This document shows, in pieces, positions 17,222 to 26,450 of a stretch of 64,000 bases of DNA (its first letter is position 1; each line of letters starts with the position of its first letter). The notes below the pieces were generated by a model. That model searched no databases and was not told the origin of the DNA. It was given only the letters and a program-made list of their open reading frames with translations. A program made the position numbers and the translations under genes. The stretch spans positions 5,146,001 through 5,210,000 of the forward strand of contig NZ_CP107036.1 of NCBI RefSeq assembly GCF_029542085.1, in the 5' to 3' direction. The stretch is from Sphingobacterium sp. ML3W. GTDB lineage: Bacteria; Bacteroidota; Bacteroidia; Sphingobacteriales; Sphingobacteriaceae.

Positions 17222-20107
17222 TTAGACCGATTCTTCATTTTCTGCCCATTTGCTTGCTTCTCTGTAGAACAGCGTATAAGGATCGCTGGGGTAGATGGTC
17301 GCATCTGGATTATGTCTAAATGGAATTTCAGGATTAAAAATCTCACTGAGTATATTGCTTAGGAACTCCACGAAGTTCTCTTTTTGAAAGGCGAGAAAGT
17401 CGGCGGTCAATACACCTTCTTTGCCATTAAACAAAGTTCCTTCTTCACGCATTTTTCGGGCGACATATAGATGTGGCTCCAGTTGCTTCCGACCTGTTTT
17501 TTGCTCAAATACATAGGCATAGAAAAGTGTTTGTATCAGTGCTTTATTTTCGGTGTTTGGTGCAAACACTTGATCGATCTCTCTAAATATAACTGAGTCA
17601 CCTCCTGTCTTGTAATCGACAATCCGGCTGATGATACGATCATCATGTGTGACGACTTCGTCGACACGGTCGATGATACCGTATAAAGTAACCTGTTCTT
17701 CTTTACCATTTACAGAAATAGGGAATGGAAGTGTGTAATCTGTGTCGTTTTCAAGTTCTATAATACGGAAAGCCTTATAATTGGCGATATCATATTCGAG
17801 ATACATTTTGATATATTCAGAGGCGATCTTTAGCATGATCCGCTGTAGGCTATTTAAATCGCTCGTAGAATTTAATTCAACCTGATATTGAAAGCCTATT
17901 TCCCGGACAACAAAAGATTCGATCTGATTGAAGTGCTGCTGCAGGATATTCGTTGGTACAAAGTCTTTCTGATCTTTGAAGGGTAGGAATATTTTCTCCA
18001 TGACATTGTGGATAACTGTCCCCAACTTGTTCATTTCAAATTCCTGTGAAATGGAAGGTGGTTCTTTGATATTCGCAATATGTTTGAGGAAAAATTGCAA
18101 TGGCGATTGCAGGTAGGTTGTGAATGCTGTTGCTGATATTCTCTTTTGGTCGACAATAAAGTCCTCATACATCTTTTCCCATACTTCGCCCTGTTTTTCG
18201 ATGATAATCTCTTTTGTTTTGTCGGCGAATTGGATCGTTTGTTGTTGAATCTTGCGTTCAAAATTAAACTTGCTCTCGAACTCAAGCTGTTTGATAAATC
18301 TACTTTCCTCTCCTGTTGAACTTTCGTCTACAAGTCCATTGTAAAAAATATGGATACCCTCACTATATTGAAAGTGTCTATAAAACAAATAGGCTGACAG
18401 TGCATCTTGATTTTCTAATATTGGCAGCCCATAGGCTCTTCTCAGGCTGTTGGGGATAAAGGTTGGGGAATTTGATGTTTTGGGTAGGATACCTTCATTT
18501 GCACCTAAAATATATACATTATCAAAATTTAAACAACGGCTTTCCAGAAGTCCCATAATCTGGATACCCTCCAGTGGATTTCCTTCTATCGCAGAATTTA
18601 TCGGCGATATGGCTTTCTTGATCAGACCAATCTGGAAGCTGATACTTAAAGGCGCCACTGTCTCAAATCCCAAGAGTAATTGGTTGAGTGTCTTTTTGGT
18701 TTCTATCAACAGGTTGTTGTCAATCTGACGGATGCGTTCATGTGCGGAAATACTATGTAGCAGATCGTCAACAATTGTGATGAGCGAAGGGATCAATTGC
18801 GCCGCGTGTACAATCGGAACGAAAAATTGAGGTAGTGCGCTTTTGAAATGGAGTTCTTCCAGTGCGATTTCAAATAATTGCTTATCAGCGATTTCTTTCT
18901 GAATTTGCAGCTTGTCTTCCAAGGAAACCTGTGTTAAAGGATGATTTATGAATGTCTCAATGGTCTGATAAGAGATCTTGTTCCTCTTTAACTGCGAAAT
19001 TTCTAAATGCACTTCCATCCATAAATCCAATATACCATAAATAGGGGATTGGGTTAAGGGGTAGCCAGTAGTAATATTGGGATTAACATCAGGAAGACTT
19101 TGCAATAGAGGAACCAATAGGTTCTCATCAGCTAATAAAATGGCTGAGGTTTGCTCCTTGTTATTTTGTTTTTCAAGAATGTCATATAGTAATTTTGTCT
19201 GACTTATTTTTCCTGTGCTTGCATATAAGTTTACCGTTGAGGTTCTGTTACCTATAATATTGGGGCTGCTGCCGAGTGCGTTAACAAGTCCGGTCTGAAA
19301 GATATTCCGACGAATGAACAGACCCGCTTCTTGCATATTGTCTTCTAGATAATAGGCATCTGCATCGAAGTAAAATAGTGCCTTTCCTTCTTCTTGCCAT
19401 TGACGGAATAATTTAGCTTCGGCTCTATTTAGGGCATTGAATCCGACGAACAGAATCTGTTTAAAGGATGATGTAAAGTCCTGAAGTGTAGCTTTGCTCT
19501 CGACCAGATCACGATAAATCGTCGGATAATTAGTCTGACCACCAGCTTTAAGTGTTTCTTTAAACCTTGTGTATAAAACTGGCAGTCTTTTCCATAATTG
19601 TAGAAATCGCTCTTGTACACCACTATGACCAGCAATGGAAAAGGATTGCCAAAACTGACGGATAAACCCTTGTTGTTCTTGCGTAAGGTGTTGAAAAGCA
19701 ATATCGATTTTGGTATTATCATAAAGCTCCATATAGATCTGATCTATGGGAACCAGGTCATAATCCAGTTGTCCAAAGTCACTCAATATAATCTCGGCGA
19801 TAGGGTAAAATTCTTCTAATGTTTCTGGTTCTTTGCCTTCTGTGGCCAAAAGTTGGTTATGGATTTTAAACAGATGAAAGAACTGTCCCAAGGGGCTCGC
19901 CTCGGCGTCATTGGTCGATAATTTGAAGAATTCCTGTATAGTAAAAAACTGGGGAGACCAGATTGCCTGTCCATAGACATCGGCAAGATTTTTTTTAAGA
20001 TATGTAATCGGACGTTTATTGTTAAACACGATGGCAATCTCACTCAAATCGTTTCCAAAACGTTGTTGAATATCCGCCGCTACTAATTTTAAAAAGGCTG
20101 TTTGCAT
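17222..20107 (-). CDS. AddB-like PD-(D/E)XK nuclease subunit
   Basis: Second subunit of a RecBCD/AddAB-like double-strand-break end-processing enzyme. The 961-residue product has a degenerate helicase-like N-terminal two thirds with no Walker A, and a C-terminal PD-(D/E)XK nuclease domain: SATAFTTYLQSPLQFFLKH opens it, then LYGIIDRVDEV and IVDYKTGG carry the metal-binding Asp/Asp and catalytic Lys. The four iron-sulfur cysteines of Bacillus AddB are not seen, so this version probably lacks the cluster. It starts 9 nt after the helicase subunit stop, so the two are one operon. Function: loading recombinase at DNA breaks and degrading foreign linear DNA. Confidence 0.88.
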   Translation of the reverse strand: MQTAFLKLVAADIQQRFGNDLSEIAIVFNNKRPITYLKKNLADVYGQAIWSPQFFTIQEFFKLSTNDAEASPLGQFFHLFKIHNQLLATEGKEPETLEEFYPIAEIILSDFGQLDYDLVPIDQIYMELYDNTKIDIAFQHLTQEQQGFIRQFWQSFSIAGHSGVQERFLQLWKRLPVLYTRFKETLKAGGQTNYPTIYRDLVESKATLQDFTSSFKQILFVGFNALNRAEAKLFRQWQEEGKALFYFDADAYYLEDNMQEAGLFIRRNIFQTGLVNALGSSPNIIGNRTSTVNLYASTGKISQTKLLYDILEKQNNKEQTSAILLADENLLVPLLQSLPDVNPNITTGYPLTQSPIYGILDLWMEVHLEISQLKRNKISYQTIETFINHPLTQVSLEDKLQIQKEIADKQLFEIALEELHFKSALPQFFVPIVHAAQLIPSLITIVDDLLHSISAHERIRQIDNNLLIETKKTLNQLLLGFETVAPLSISFQIGLIKKAISPINSAIEGNPLEGIQIMGLLESRCLNFDNVYILGANEGILPKTSNSPTFIPNSLRRAYGLPILENQDALSAYLFYRHFQYSEGIHIFYNGLVDESSTGEESRFIKQLEFESKFNFERKIQQQTIQFADKTKEIIIEKQGEVWEKMYEDFIVDQKRISATAFTTYLQSPLQFFLKHIANIKEPPSISQEFEMNKLGTVIHNVMEKIFLPFKDQKDFVPTNILQQHFNQIESFVVREIGFQYQVELNSTSDLNSLQRIMLKIASEYIKMYLEYDIANYKAFRIIELENDTDYTLPFPISVNGKEEQVTLYGIIDRVDEVVTHDDRIISRIVDYKTGGDSVIFREIDQVFAPNTENKALIQTLFYAYVFEQKTGRKQLEPHLYVARKMREEGTLFNGKEGVLTADFLAFQKENFVEFLSNILSEIFNPEIPFRHNPDATIYPSDPYTLFYREASKWAENEESV

Positions 20108-20116
20108 CGTGATCGT

Positions 20117-23100
20117 TTATTTTACTTCAATTAATTGATTTGATTTAGCATAGTAGAGGTAGGCTTTAACATTGTTGTAGCCTAGGTTCTCTAAGTTTTG
20201 CTTATAGTTGTCAACCTGATATTTATGTCCGATATAATCGGTTTGTGTAAATTTAAAGTCGAGGACAATTGTTTCTTCCTCAGATGTGAAGACTTTATCG
20301 GGGCGGATGGTTTCTCCTTTAGCGGTAATGATACTGGCTTCATTCCAGATTTTATATTTCCCAGTAAGCCACTGATTGATGATGGGATGGTTCCAGATCC
20401 GATTGATTTCTTGCATCAGGTGGGGCTCTTCCTCTTTTGAGAGTATACCTTCCTGAATGAGCTGACGGACTAATCTGGAAATATCTTTTTCTTTGGCGAT
20501 CTGGGACATAATTTCATGGGCCAATATCCCATATTGCGCCGCTTTTTCCAGCATCATAATATCGTTGATCGTGCGTGTGCTGGATTTCTCCAGGGCCATC
20601 TCCAATTCTTTGGAAATCGGGTAGTGGCTGAGAGCAATGATATTGTCTTCTTGACTTTGATGGGCAACTCGTTCGATGGTCTGATCGACCTTTATATGGG
20701 CATCTTCTAATGTAAATGGAGCAACAGATGAATCCAAGACTTGATAGAGTATATCGCTTATATATTCATCCTTGATATCATATCCCGTAATTTCGCCGGT
20801 CTTTTTGTCTACAGATTCTTTAAATGATGGAGCAGTAATATAGAGGTGTTCAACGGCACGTGTTGTAGCTACGTAAAACGTATTTAGCGCGTCCATATAA
20901 TTGAATAACATTTCCTCAAAATACTGTTTGAAAAACACAGACTTTCCAACTGTCGTGGTATATTTTATGGGAATTTTCCCCAACTGGGCAAATGGTGTAT
21001 CGTAAGTGTCGATCCAGAAATCTCCATTAATCATCCCGTCCAGATCCCAGGAACAGAAAGGGAGCATGACAACATCATAAGCAAGCCCTTTTGATTTATG
21101 GATTGTTGTTACCTCAATTGCGTTTATATCACCATTAGAGGGGAGTACTATACGATTGCCATCTTCTTCCCAGAATTCTAGAAACTGAATAATTCCACGC
21201 TCACCATTGGTCGAGAAGGCCGAAATCATATCCTTGAAAGCCAATAGGTAAGGAAGGTGAATGTTCTGTTCCGTTGTGAAGCCATAGATTTCGATAAGTT
21301 TTTCTATTAAATGAACCAAAGGCTGTTTTTGCCAAATTTCCCAGGAATCGATCAATGCGTGGGGAAGAAAATCTTTCAGCGCACGGATGTCGTTTGAAGC
21401 AAAGGTTAACCAAGCGGTTTGATTGACCGTATTTTTCTGGATGGTCTGATAGAGATAGACCATTTTTGCTTTATGAATGCTATGTTTATCCGAATTATAT
21501 ACGAGCGCTTTTAATGTTTCTATCAACAAGAGTACAGCGTCGTTGCTGGCTAATGATAGCGCATCTCCGGAGATAACCTCAAAACTAAGATTCTCTTCTT
21601 TTTTGAAATCCATCAATTTTTGGATAACCAATTTCGCTTGTGCATTACTACGTACAAGGATGCCTATTTGTTTGGCATGGTATCGGCCGGTATGAAACCA
21701 TTCACCTATCTTCTTGCATAAAAGATGAAGAGATTCTTCGATGACCTGGTTTCTCCTGTAGCGTCCATCTGACACAGAGATATACGAAATCTCGATGGAT
21801 CCCAATTTGTCGAGATCCCCCTTTTTGTGTGCAGGGATTTCCTGTTGACTATGTTCATAGGCTTTAACAAGCATATTATCATTGCCTGAGGCTGCCCACC
21901 AACGTTTCCCCTCTTCGTCTAAGTTTTCGTCTACTTTTTCATTGAGAACACGCTGCAGATGTTGGGGGATACTGCTAAAAAGATAGTTGTTTAGCAGTAT
22001 GATATTTGGGAGACTTCTAAAATTTGTGTCAAGACTACCATTTTCAATAAAGCTGGTTTTGGCACTCTCATCCAAGTGGAACGCATGACCAATTTGCTGT
22101 TCGACCTGTTGGAGCAATATGCGCCAATCTCCGTTTCGCCAACGGTATATACTCTGTTTGACATCACCAACAATTAGATGCTCACTCAGTGTGCCATTGG
22201 CATCGGCAAGTGCATTGATCAATAGGGGACTGTAGTTTTTCCATTGAATACGAGAGGTGTCCTGAAATTCGTCGAATAAAAAATAATTGAAGCGATTGCC
22301 GATCTTTTCCCAGATGAATGTAGGATCGCTGTTCTCGTCGATCCCAAGTTTATTTAACAGGATCTGTGAATCGGAGATTAATTGAGCGCCGTTTTCCTTA
22401 CGCCATTGGGTTAGTAAGTCGCTCATTTCTTTGAGCAAACGTAGGTAATAGAGATTGTTTTGTACAGCCTGATAAGCAATGTACGCTGCCAGATTCTCCT
22501 GTAGTGTCCGAAAAGACTGTAAGATGGGAGCAAGCGCTGATTGGAGATCGTAACGTATATTTTTGTCACTATCTGTAAATGCGTCCTCATTGTCAATTAA
22601 TTGAACATATTTGTCTAATATCTTGGCAATTTCGGAAGAACTTAACTTGTCTGTCTTTTTACTGGTCTTGCTAGCCGAGATAATCTTATTGCGTGATTTT
22701 CCCTTGAGCTCATTTTCACTGATGTTGAATCTTTTGAACGTATCATTGAAAGTTTCGATGGTCAGTGAAAGTGCTTCTGTAAAGGCGTTTATTTTTTGTT
22801 CGATTTCTTGATTCAGGAGATTGAAGACTTCCCTTGGGTTAGCTGAATTAATATAGCTGTCAAACTCCTGGAAATTTTCAGAGAAAATAAGGTTAGCCAG
22901 GCCCATCAATTGTTGTCGATAGTTCCAGTTTTCATTTTTGGCTATTTTTTTCTCCGCATAGGTGATGATCCAATCGAGGAGGTCGGGGCGCTCATCAAGC
23001 AGCTGATTGAGCATGACTGTCAACTCATTTTTGACTTTATTGACATTCATTTCTATCTTGTAGGCTGCGTCGAGGTTGAGCTCATAGGTGAAAGCACGGA

Positions 23101-23467
23101 TAACTTTTTGAGAAAAACCATCAATTGTACTGATGGTAAAATGACTGTAATCGTGTAAGATTCGACGGTAGACACGATAGGATTTCTCCTGGATCAAATA
23201 GCTTGTCCAATCGGGTTGTTGCTGCAGCAATAATTTTCTGAAATCTTCGATTTTGGGACTGAGGTCGCCAATAGCTAGGCCGTGGAGCACGGAGAGTATG
23301 CGCTCTTTCATTTCTGCGGTGGCCTTGTTGGTAAACGTTACCGCCAATATCTCCTTATAGCTGTTTTCATTGGACAGCAATAATGTTAGATAATGTAGTG
23401 TCAGACTAAAGGTTTTTCCGGAACCGGCCGAAGCTTTAAGTATTTTTAATGGCGCAACAGATTTCAT
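20117..23467 (-). CDS. AddA/RecB-like UvrD-family helicase-nuclease
   Basis: Motor subunit of the end-processing helicase-nuclease, cytosolic. The 1116-residue product has superfamily 1A motifs in order: Walker A ASAGSGKTFSL at residues 12-22, DEFQDTSRIQW (motif II), IVGDVKQSIYRWR (III), TTIHKSKGLAYD (V) and VATTRAVEHLYI (VI). A C-terminal nuclease-like module with IRPDKVF and IVLDFKFTQ follows, as in AddA/RecB. It lies first in a two-gene operon with the AddB-like subunit. Which Bacteroidota name applies is uncertain, so I give no symbol. Confidence 0.92.
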   Translation of the reverse strand: MKSVAPLKILKASAGSGKTFSLTLHYLTLLLSNENSYKEILAVTFTNKATAEMKERILSVLHGLAIGDLSPKIEDFRKLLLQQQPDWTSYLIQEKSYRVYRRILHDYSHFTISTIDGFSQKVIRAFTYELNLDAAYKIEMNVNKVKNELTVMLNQLLDERPDLLDWIITYAEKKIAKNENWNYRQQLMGLANLIFSENFQEFDSYINSANPREVFNLLNQEIEQKINAFTEALSLTIETFNDTFKRFNISENELKGKSRNKIISASKTSKKTDKLSSSEIAKILDKYVQLIDNEDAFTDSDKNIRYDLQSALAPILQSFRTLQENLAAYIAYQAVQNNLYYLRLLKEMSDLLTQWRKENGAQLISDSQILLNKLGIDENSDPTFIWEKIGNRFNYFLFDEFQDTSRIQWKNYSPLLINALADANGTLSEHLIVGDVKQSIYRWRNGDWRILLQQVEQQIGHAFHLDESAKTSFIENGSLDTNFRSLPNIILLNNYLFSSIPQHLQRVLNEKVDENLDEEGKRWWAASGNDNMLVKAYEHSQQEIPAHKKGDLDKLGSIEISYISVSDGRYRRNQVIEESLHLLCKKIGEWFHTGRYHAKQIGILVRSNAQAKLVIQKLMDFKKEENLSFEVISGDALSLASNDAVLLLIETLKALVYNSDKHSIHKAKMVYLYQTIQKNTVNQTAWLTFASNDIRALKDFLPHALIDSWEIWQKQPLVHLIEKLIEIYGFTTEQNIHLPYLLAFKDMISAFSTNGERGIIQFLEFWEEDGNRIVLPSNGDINAIEVTTIHKSKGLAYDVVMLPFCSWDLDGMINGDFWIDTYDTPFAQLGKIPIKYTTTVGKSVFFKQYFEEMLFNYMDALNTFYVATTRAVEHLYITAPSFKESVDKKTGEITGYDIKDEYISDILYQVLDSSVAPFTLEDAHIKVDQTIERVAHQSQEDNIIALSHYPISKELEMALEKSSTRTINDIMMLEKAAQYGILAHEIMSQIAKEKDISRLVRQLIQEGILSKEEEPHLMQEINRIWNHPIINQWLTGKYKIWNEASIITAKGETIRPDKVFTSEEETIVLDFKFTQTDYIGHKYQVDNYKQNLENLGYNNVKAYLYYAKSNQLIEVK

Positions 23468-23567
23468 GGAATGAAGGTAGAAAGTAAAATGTGAATTGGC
23501 AAAAATGCCGAAGATTATTTTAACTGAAAAAAATAGGCTTAATTTGTATCTAATTTAGTCCAAAAAT

Positions 23568-23771
23568 TTGGAAAATGCTTTTTTCTCTACCTCGGTTCAG
23601 GGGAAGACCAATCAGGAAATGCCGCCAGATTGGGCAAAGAAAACGCCTGTAAAAATTACCTTGGACGCTAGTGGCAAACCTACGGCAATGAATTACGTTG
23701 TTAAAGGGGATTTTGAAGGAGTTAAGGATGTCATTTTCAGCGAATTTTTATTAAATTATGTCTATGAATAA
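23568..23771 (+). CDS. Short frame of uncertain status upstream of rpsP
   Basis: A 67-codon open frame (TTG at 23568), or 50 codons from the ATG at 23619 which follows AGGAA. The sequence ASGKPTAMNYVVKGDFEGV reads like real protein and the codon use is ordinary, but no family is recognised. An in-frame stop lies 12 nt upstream, in the short divergent gap before the nuclease operon, so it may be the surviving 3' end of a lost gene. It ends 12 nt before the rpsP -7 box. Confidence 0.35.
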   Translation: MENAFFSTSVQGKTNQEMPPDWAKKTPVKITLDASGKPTAMNYVVKGDFEGVKDVIFSEFLLNYVYE

Positions 23772-23782
23772 AAAAAAATAAC

Positions 23783-23790
23783 TATCTTTG
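23783..23790 (+). promoter_or_regulatory. -7 box of rpsP
   Basis: TATCTTTG followed by C, the strong form of the Bacteroidota -7 element common before ribosomal-protein genes. No good -33 TTG is visible. Leader of about 55 nt. Confidence 0.55.
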
Positions 23791-23848
23791 CATCCCCTCT
23801 AGTATGAAGCTCGGGGGATATGTTGAATACATAAAATAAAATTAAGAA

Positions 23849-24370
23849 ATGGCAACTAAAATCAGATTGCAAAGACATGGTAAAAAAGGACGTCCTTTTT
23901 ACCACGTAGTCGTAGCGGATTCTCGCGCTCCACGTGATGGTAAATTCATCGAACGTATCGGTTCTTACAACCCAAACACAAATCCTGCAACTATCGTTTT
24001 GGATTTTGAAAAAGCTTTGGATTGGATGAATAAAGGTGCTCAACCTACTGACACAGCTCGTGCTATCCTTTCTTACAAAGGTGTTCTTTACAAAAAACAC
24101 TTACAAGGTGGTGTGAAAAAAGGTGCTTTTGATGAAACTGCTGCTGAAGCTAAATTCACTGCTTGGACTGAAGCTAACGAAGCTAGAATCTCTGGTAAAA
24201 AAGATGGTTTAGCTCAATCTAAAGCTGATGCTAAGAAAGCTGCTTTAGCTGCTGAAGCGAAGAAAAAAGAAGAAAAAGCTGCTGCTGTAGCTGCTAAAAA
24301 TGCTCCTGTAGCAGAAGAACCTGCTGCTGAAGAGACTGAAGCTCCTGCATCAGAAGAAACTGAAGGTTAA
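23849..24370 (+). CDS. rpsP: 30S ribosomal protein S16 with long Ala/Lys/Glu tail
   Basis: Small-subunit protein that stabilises the 5' domain of 16S rRNA during assembly. The first ~85 residues are canonical S16 (KIRLQRHGKKGRPFYHVVVAD). Beyond that the product continues to 173 residues with a low-complexity Ala/Lys/Glu segment, roughly twice the usual family length; such tails are common in Bacteroidota S16. Codon use is sharply biased (GCT for Ala, GGT for Gly), as expected of a highly expressed gene and unlike its neighbours. It is followed by a terminator, so rimM likely has its own start site. Confidence 0.97.
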   Translation: MATKIRLQRHGKKGRPFYHVVVADSRAPRDGKFIERIGSYNPNTNPATIVLDFEKALDWMNKGAQPTDTARAILSYKGVLYKKHLQGGVKKGAFDETAAEAKFTAWTEANEARISGKKDGLAQSKADAKKAALAAEAKKKEEKAAAVAAKNAPVAEEPAAEETEAPASEETEG

Positions 24371-24391
24371 TTCTTTCATAAAGTATTCGAG

Positions 24392-24422
24392 AAAGCCGAC
24401 TCAATCTTGAGCCGGCTTTTTT
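24392..24422 (+). terminator. Intrinsic terminator after rpsP
   Basis: AAAGCCG-A-CTCAA / TTGAG-C-CGGCTTT hairpin with a 2-nt apex and a run of T. Confidence 0.88.
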
Positions 24423-24562
24423 AATAAAATAGTTTATGTGTTAAAATGTGATGCTGATTGCTCTAATTTAAAATAGGAGCAGCTATACCATCATACCGCT
24501 ATACAAGAAAATGAAAATTAAATAGATGCTGAATTTACAGTGGAAGCTGGAAAGAAAAGCAT

Positions 24563-24594
24563 CTCAATACTAATATCCCAATACGCAATACTAC
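24563..24594 (+). repeat. Solitary full-length 32-nt CTCAATACT repeat before rimM
   Basis: Exactly 32 nt, beginning CTCAATACT and ending AATACTAC. It is identical at 26 of 32 positions to the left arm (reverse strand) and at 24 of 32 to the right arm of the four-helix-bundle cassette at 54324-54760. It ends 3 nt before the rimM ATG. No second arm or cassette is nearby. Confidence 0.75.
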
Positions 24595-24597
24595 AAA

Positions 24598-25122
24598 ATG
24601 ACTATTGATCAAAGTTTTTATATAGGCTATATCAGCAAAACACGAGGTCTAAAAGGCGAGATGCAACTGTTTTTCGAATTTGAAGACTATGAGAGTTTGG
24701 ATATAGATGTCGTTTTTTTGGAGGTCAACAAAAAGCTTGTACCTTATTTTATCGATGCTATAAAACTGCAGAAAAATAGTACCGCCTACGTGACATTTGA
24801 AGATGTCGATCATATCGACAAGGCACAGGTGCTCGTTCACAAAAAGGTTTATCTACCCAATGATAAAATGCCAGAACGGGATCCCGATGATTTTAGATAT
24901 ACGGATTTGATCGGCTTTTTGGTGATTGATGAAACTCATGGTGAACTGGGGGAAATTACAGATGTACAGGAATTTCCACAACAATTCGTCGCGACAGTTG
25001 ATATGGACGGTAAAGAATTGATGTTCCCACTATCCGATGACTTAATCGTTGGCATAAATGGAGAAGAAGAGATTATTGAAGTGGAATTGCCTGAAGGGTT
25101 AGTTGATCTTTATAAAGAATAA
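24598..25122 (+). CDS. rimM: Ribosome maturation factor RimM
   Basis: Binds S19 and helps mature the 3' (head) domain of 16S rRNA. The 174-residue product has the N-terminal barrel (YIGYISKTRGLKGEMQLFF) and the C-terminal PRC-barrel (DLIGFLVIDETHGELGEI). It lies just downstream of rpsP, the usual rpsP-rimM neighbourhood (trmD and rplS do not follow). The ATG sits 3 nt behind a dispersed 32-nt repeat, which therefore occupies the ribosome-binding region. Confidence 0.96.
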   Translation: MTIDQSFYIGYISKTRGLKGEMQLFFEFEDYESLDIDVVFLEVNKKLVPYFIDAIKLQKNSTAYVTFEDVDHIDKAQVLVHKKVYLPNDKMPERDPDDFRYTDLIGFLVIDETHGELGEITDVQEFPQQFVATVDMDGKELMFPLSDDLIVGINGEEEIIEVELPEGLVDLYKE

Positions 25123-25201
25123 AAGTGGACGTCTTGTAAATTAATCCTTGATTACAAATCGGAATTTACTTTGGAGGGTCCGTCTTGATTCCCATAAATT
25201 T

Positions 25202-25251
25202 GAATCGAAAAAGGTCTAAGTTCGTAAAGGAATTTAGACCTTTTTCGATTC
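25202..25251 (+). terminator. Strong intrinsic terminator after rimM
   Basis: Perfect 18-bp stem (25202-25219 with 25234-25251, core AAAAAGGTCTAA), 14-nt loop, T-run within the right arm. Confidence 0.85.
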
Positions 25252-25338
25252 ATTAAGTTGAGGTTTTAAATCGTATTTTGCTTCCTCTGACAAAATTTTT
25301 GTCTTGGGACAGTCAGGGATCTCTTACTCTGATGGATT

Positions 25339-26244
25339 TTGTTTAAATTGGTACTGAATAATCAATATATTGACCATTATAAACGATCTGTCTTGAAACT
25401 ATTACTGCTAATTATTTCAACGATATTCTTATCCTCTTGCGCTTTCTTTGGGAAGAAAAAAGAATTTCCGATCGGAAATTATCAAGTTATCTGCGGTTAT
25501 ACCAATGACGGCTACCTAGAGGCCAAAACTAAGGATCCACTAAATATTGAACCTGATACATATTGTGATCATCCACTTCATCATCGTTCCTTTCTCTCCC
25601 TTCAGAATAAAGGACAATTTGTCCTCGCGATAGGTGATATCTTGATCTATGGCAAATATCGATTTGAAGGGGATAAAATTGAATTGGTGGATGATAAAAA
25701 GGGAACCCTCTCTTTGGATATAATTCAAGTAAAAAAGAATTTCGTACAATTGAAAGGTGATTTCTCCCAATTCAATTCAGCCCATTTGCCAAATACGGAA
25801 CGGTTGTTTCTCAATTTTGAATTGGACAAAACACCCATTCGCGAGCAACCTAGTAAATTTGATAGTGTAGTCAATCTTTGGCGTAATATTCCGACAAGTG
25901 CTGAAAATGATCAAGAGGTAAAGGCCCGGGCATTAAACTTTTTAGATTATTCTATTGCATACTTTCAGCACATCTCAAATTCTGGCGTCCATAGTGATTA
26001 TAAGATAGATGGGATTGAATCTCCAATTACTTATGCGCAAAATGGCATTGTACTGAAACAATGGGAAGACGTTCCTGTTTCATGGAAAGAGCTATTTTAC
26101 AACGAGGAGAATGCATTGGTTGCCTATAAATATTTAATGGATGGGTTTAAGTACGGAGAGAAGGAGAAATATAGTGTCTCAGGTCTGCTGCTAATCACAT
26201 TCTATTTAAAGAATCTACGTAATTCTCTTTCAACTTTGAAATAA
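25339..26244 (+). CDS. Lipoprotein of unknown function, ~300 aa
   Basis: No family recognised. A lipobox LSSC ends a hydrophobic segment (LKLLLLIISTIF), so the mature protein is anchored by lipid at Cys, in the inner or outer membrane. The start is uncertain: no ATG is in frame, and TTG at 25339, 25348 or 25393 are the options; 25393 would give a compact signal peptide. The mature region has a beta-rich first half (short alternating strands, LSLQNKGQFVLAIGDILIYGKYRFEG) and a helical second half with many aromatic residues. It is isolated between the rimM terminator and the SAM riboswitch. Confidence 0.72.
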   Translation: MFKLVLNNQYIDHYKRSVLKLLLLIISTIFLSSCAFFGKKKEFPIGNYQVICGYTNDGYLEAKTKDPLNIEPDTYCDHPLHHRSFLSLQNKGQFVLAIGDILIYGKYRFEGDKIELVDDKKGTLSLDIIQVKKNFVQLKGDFSQFNSAHLPNTERLFLNFELDKTPIREQPSKFDSVVNLWRNIPTSAENDQEVKARALNFLDYSIAYFQHISNSGVHSDYKIDGIESPITYAQNGIVLKQWEDVPVSWKELFYNEENALVAYKYLMDGFKYGEKEKYSVSGLLLITFYLKNLRNSLSTLK

Positions 26245-26308
26245 TTTGCATGGTAAAATCTGGGAAAAAGACAGCTTTGTTGCTATAATTTATAGCTTTT
26301 CGAAAAAA

Positions 26309-26316
26309 TATTTTTG
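26309..26316 (+). promoter_or_regulatory. Candidate -7 box for the SAM riboswitch-metF transcript
   Basis: TATTTTTG fits TAnnTTTG and would start transcription about 25 nt before the riboswitch P1 helix. No -33 match at normal spacing. Confidence 0.4.
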
Positions 26317-26344
26317 TTGTTTGGTTTTTTAAGACGATATTAGC

Positions 26345-26450
26345 AACGCTTATAGAGAAAGGCCGAGGGACTAGACCCAGTGAAGCCTTAGCAACCTGTA
26401 TTGTTCAAGGTGCTAAATTCTACCCTGCTCCATGTGGGAAAGATAAGTTA
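26345..26450 (+). ncRNA. SAM-I (S-box) riboswitch upstream of metF
   Basis: S-adenosylmethionine-sensing aptamer. The conserved elements occur in order: P1 arms CTTAT (26349-26353) and ATAAG (26443-26447), AGAGAAAGGCCGAGGGAC with the kink-turn purines, GTGAAGCC, GCAACC, and the second-half GGTGCTAAATTC. Its position directly before a methionine-cycle gene is the expected one. I could not find a convincing terminator or anti-terminator between it and the metF ATG; control may be at translation. The structural match is strong though the helices were folded by eye. Confidence 0.9.
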
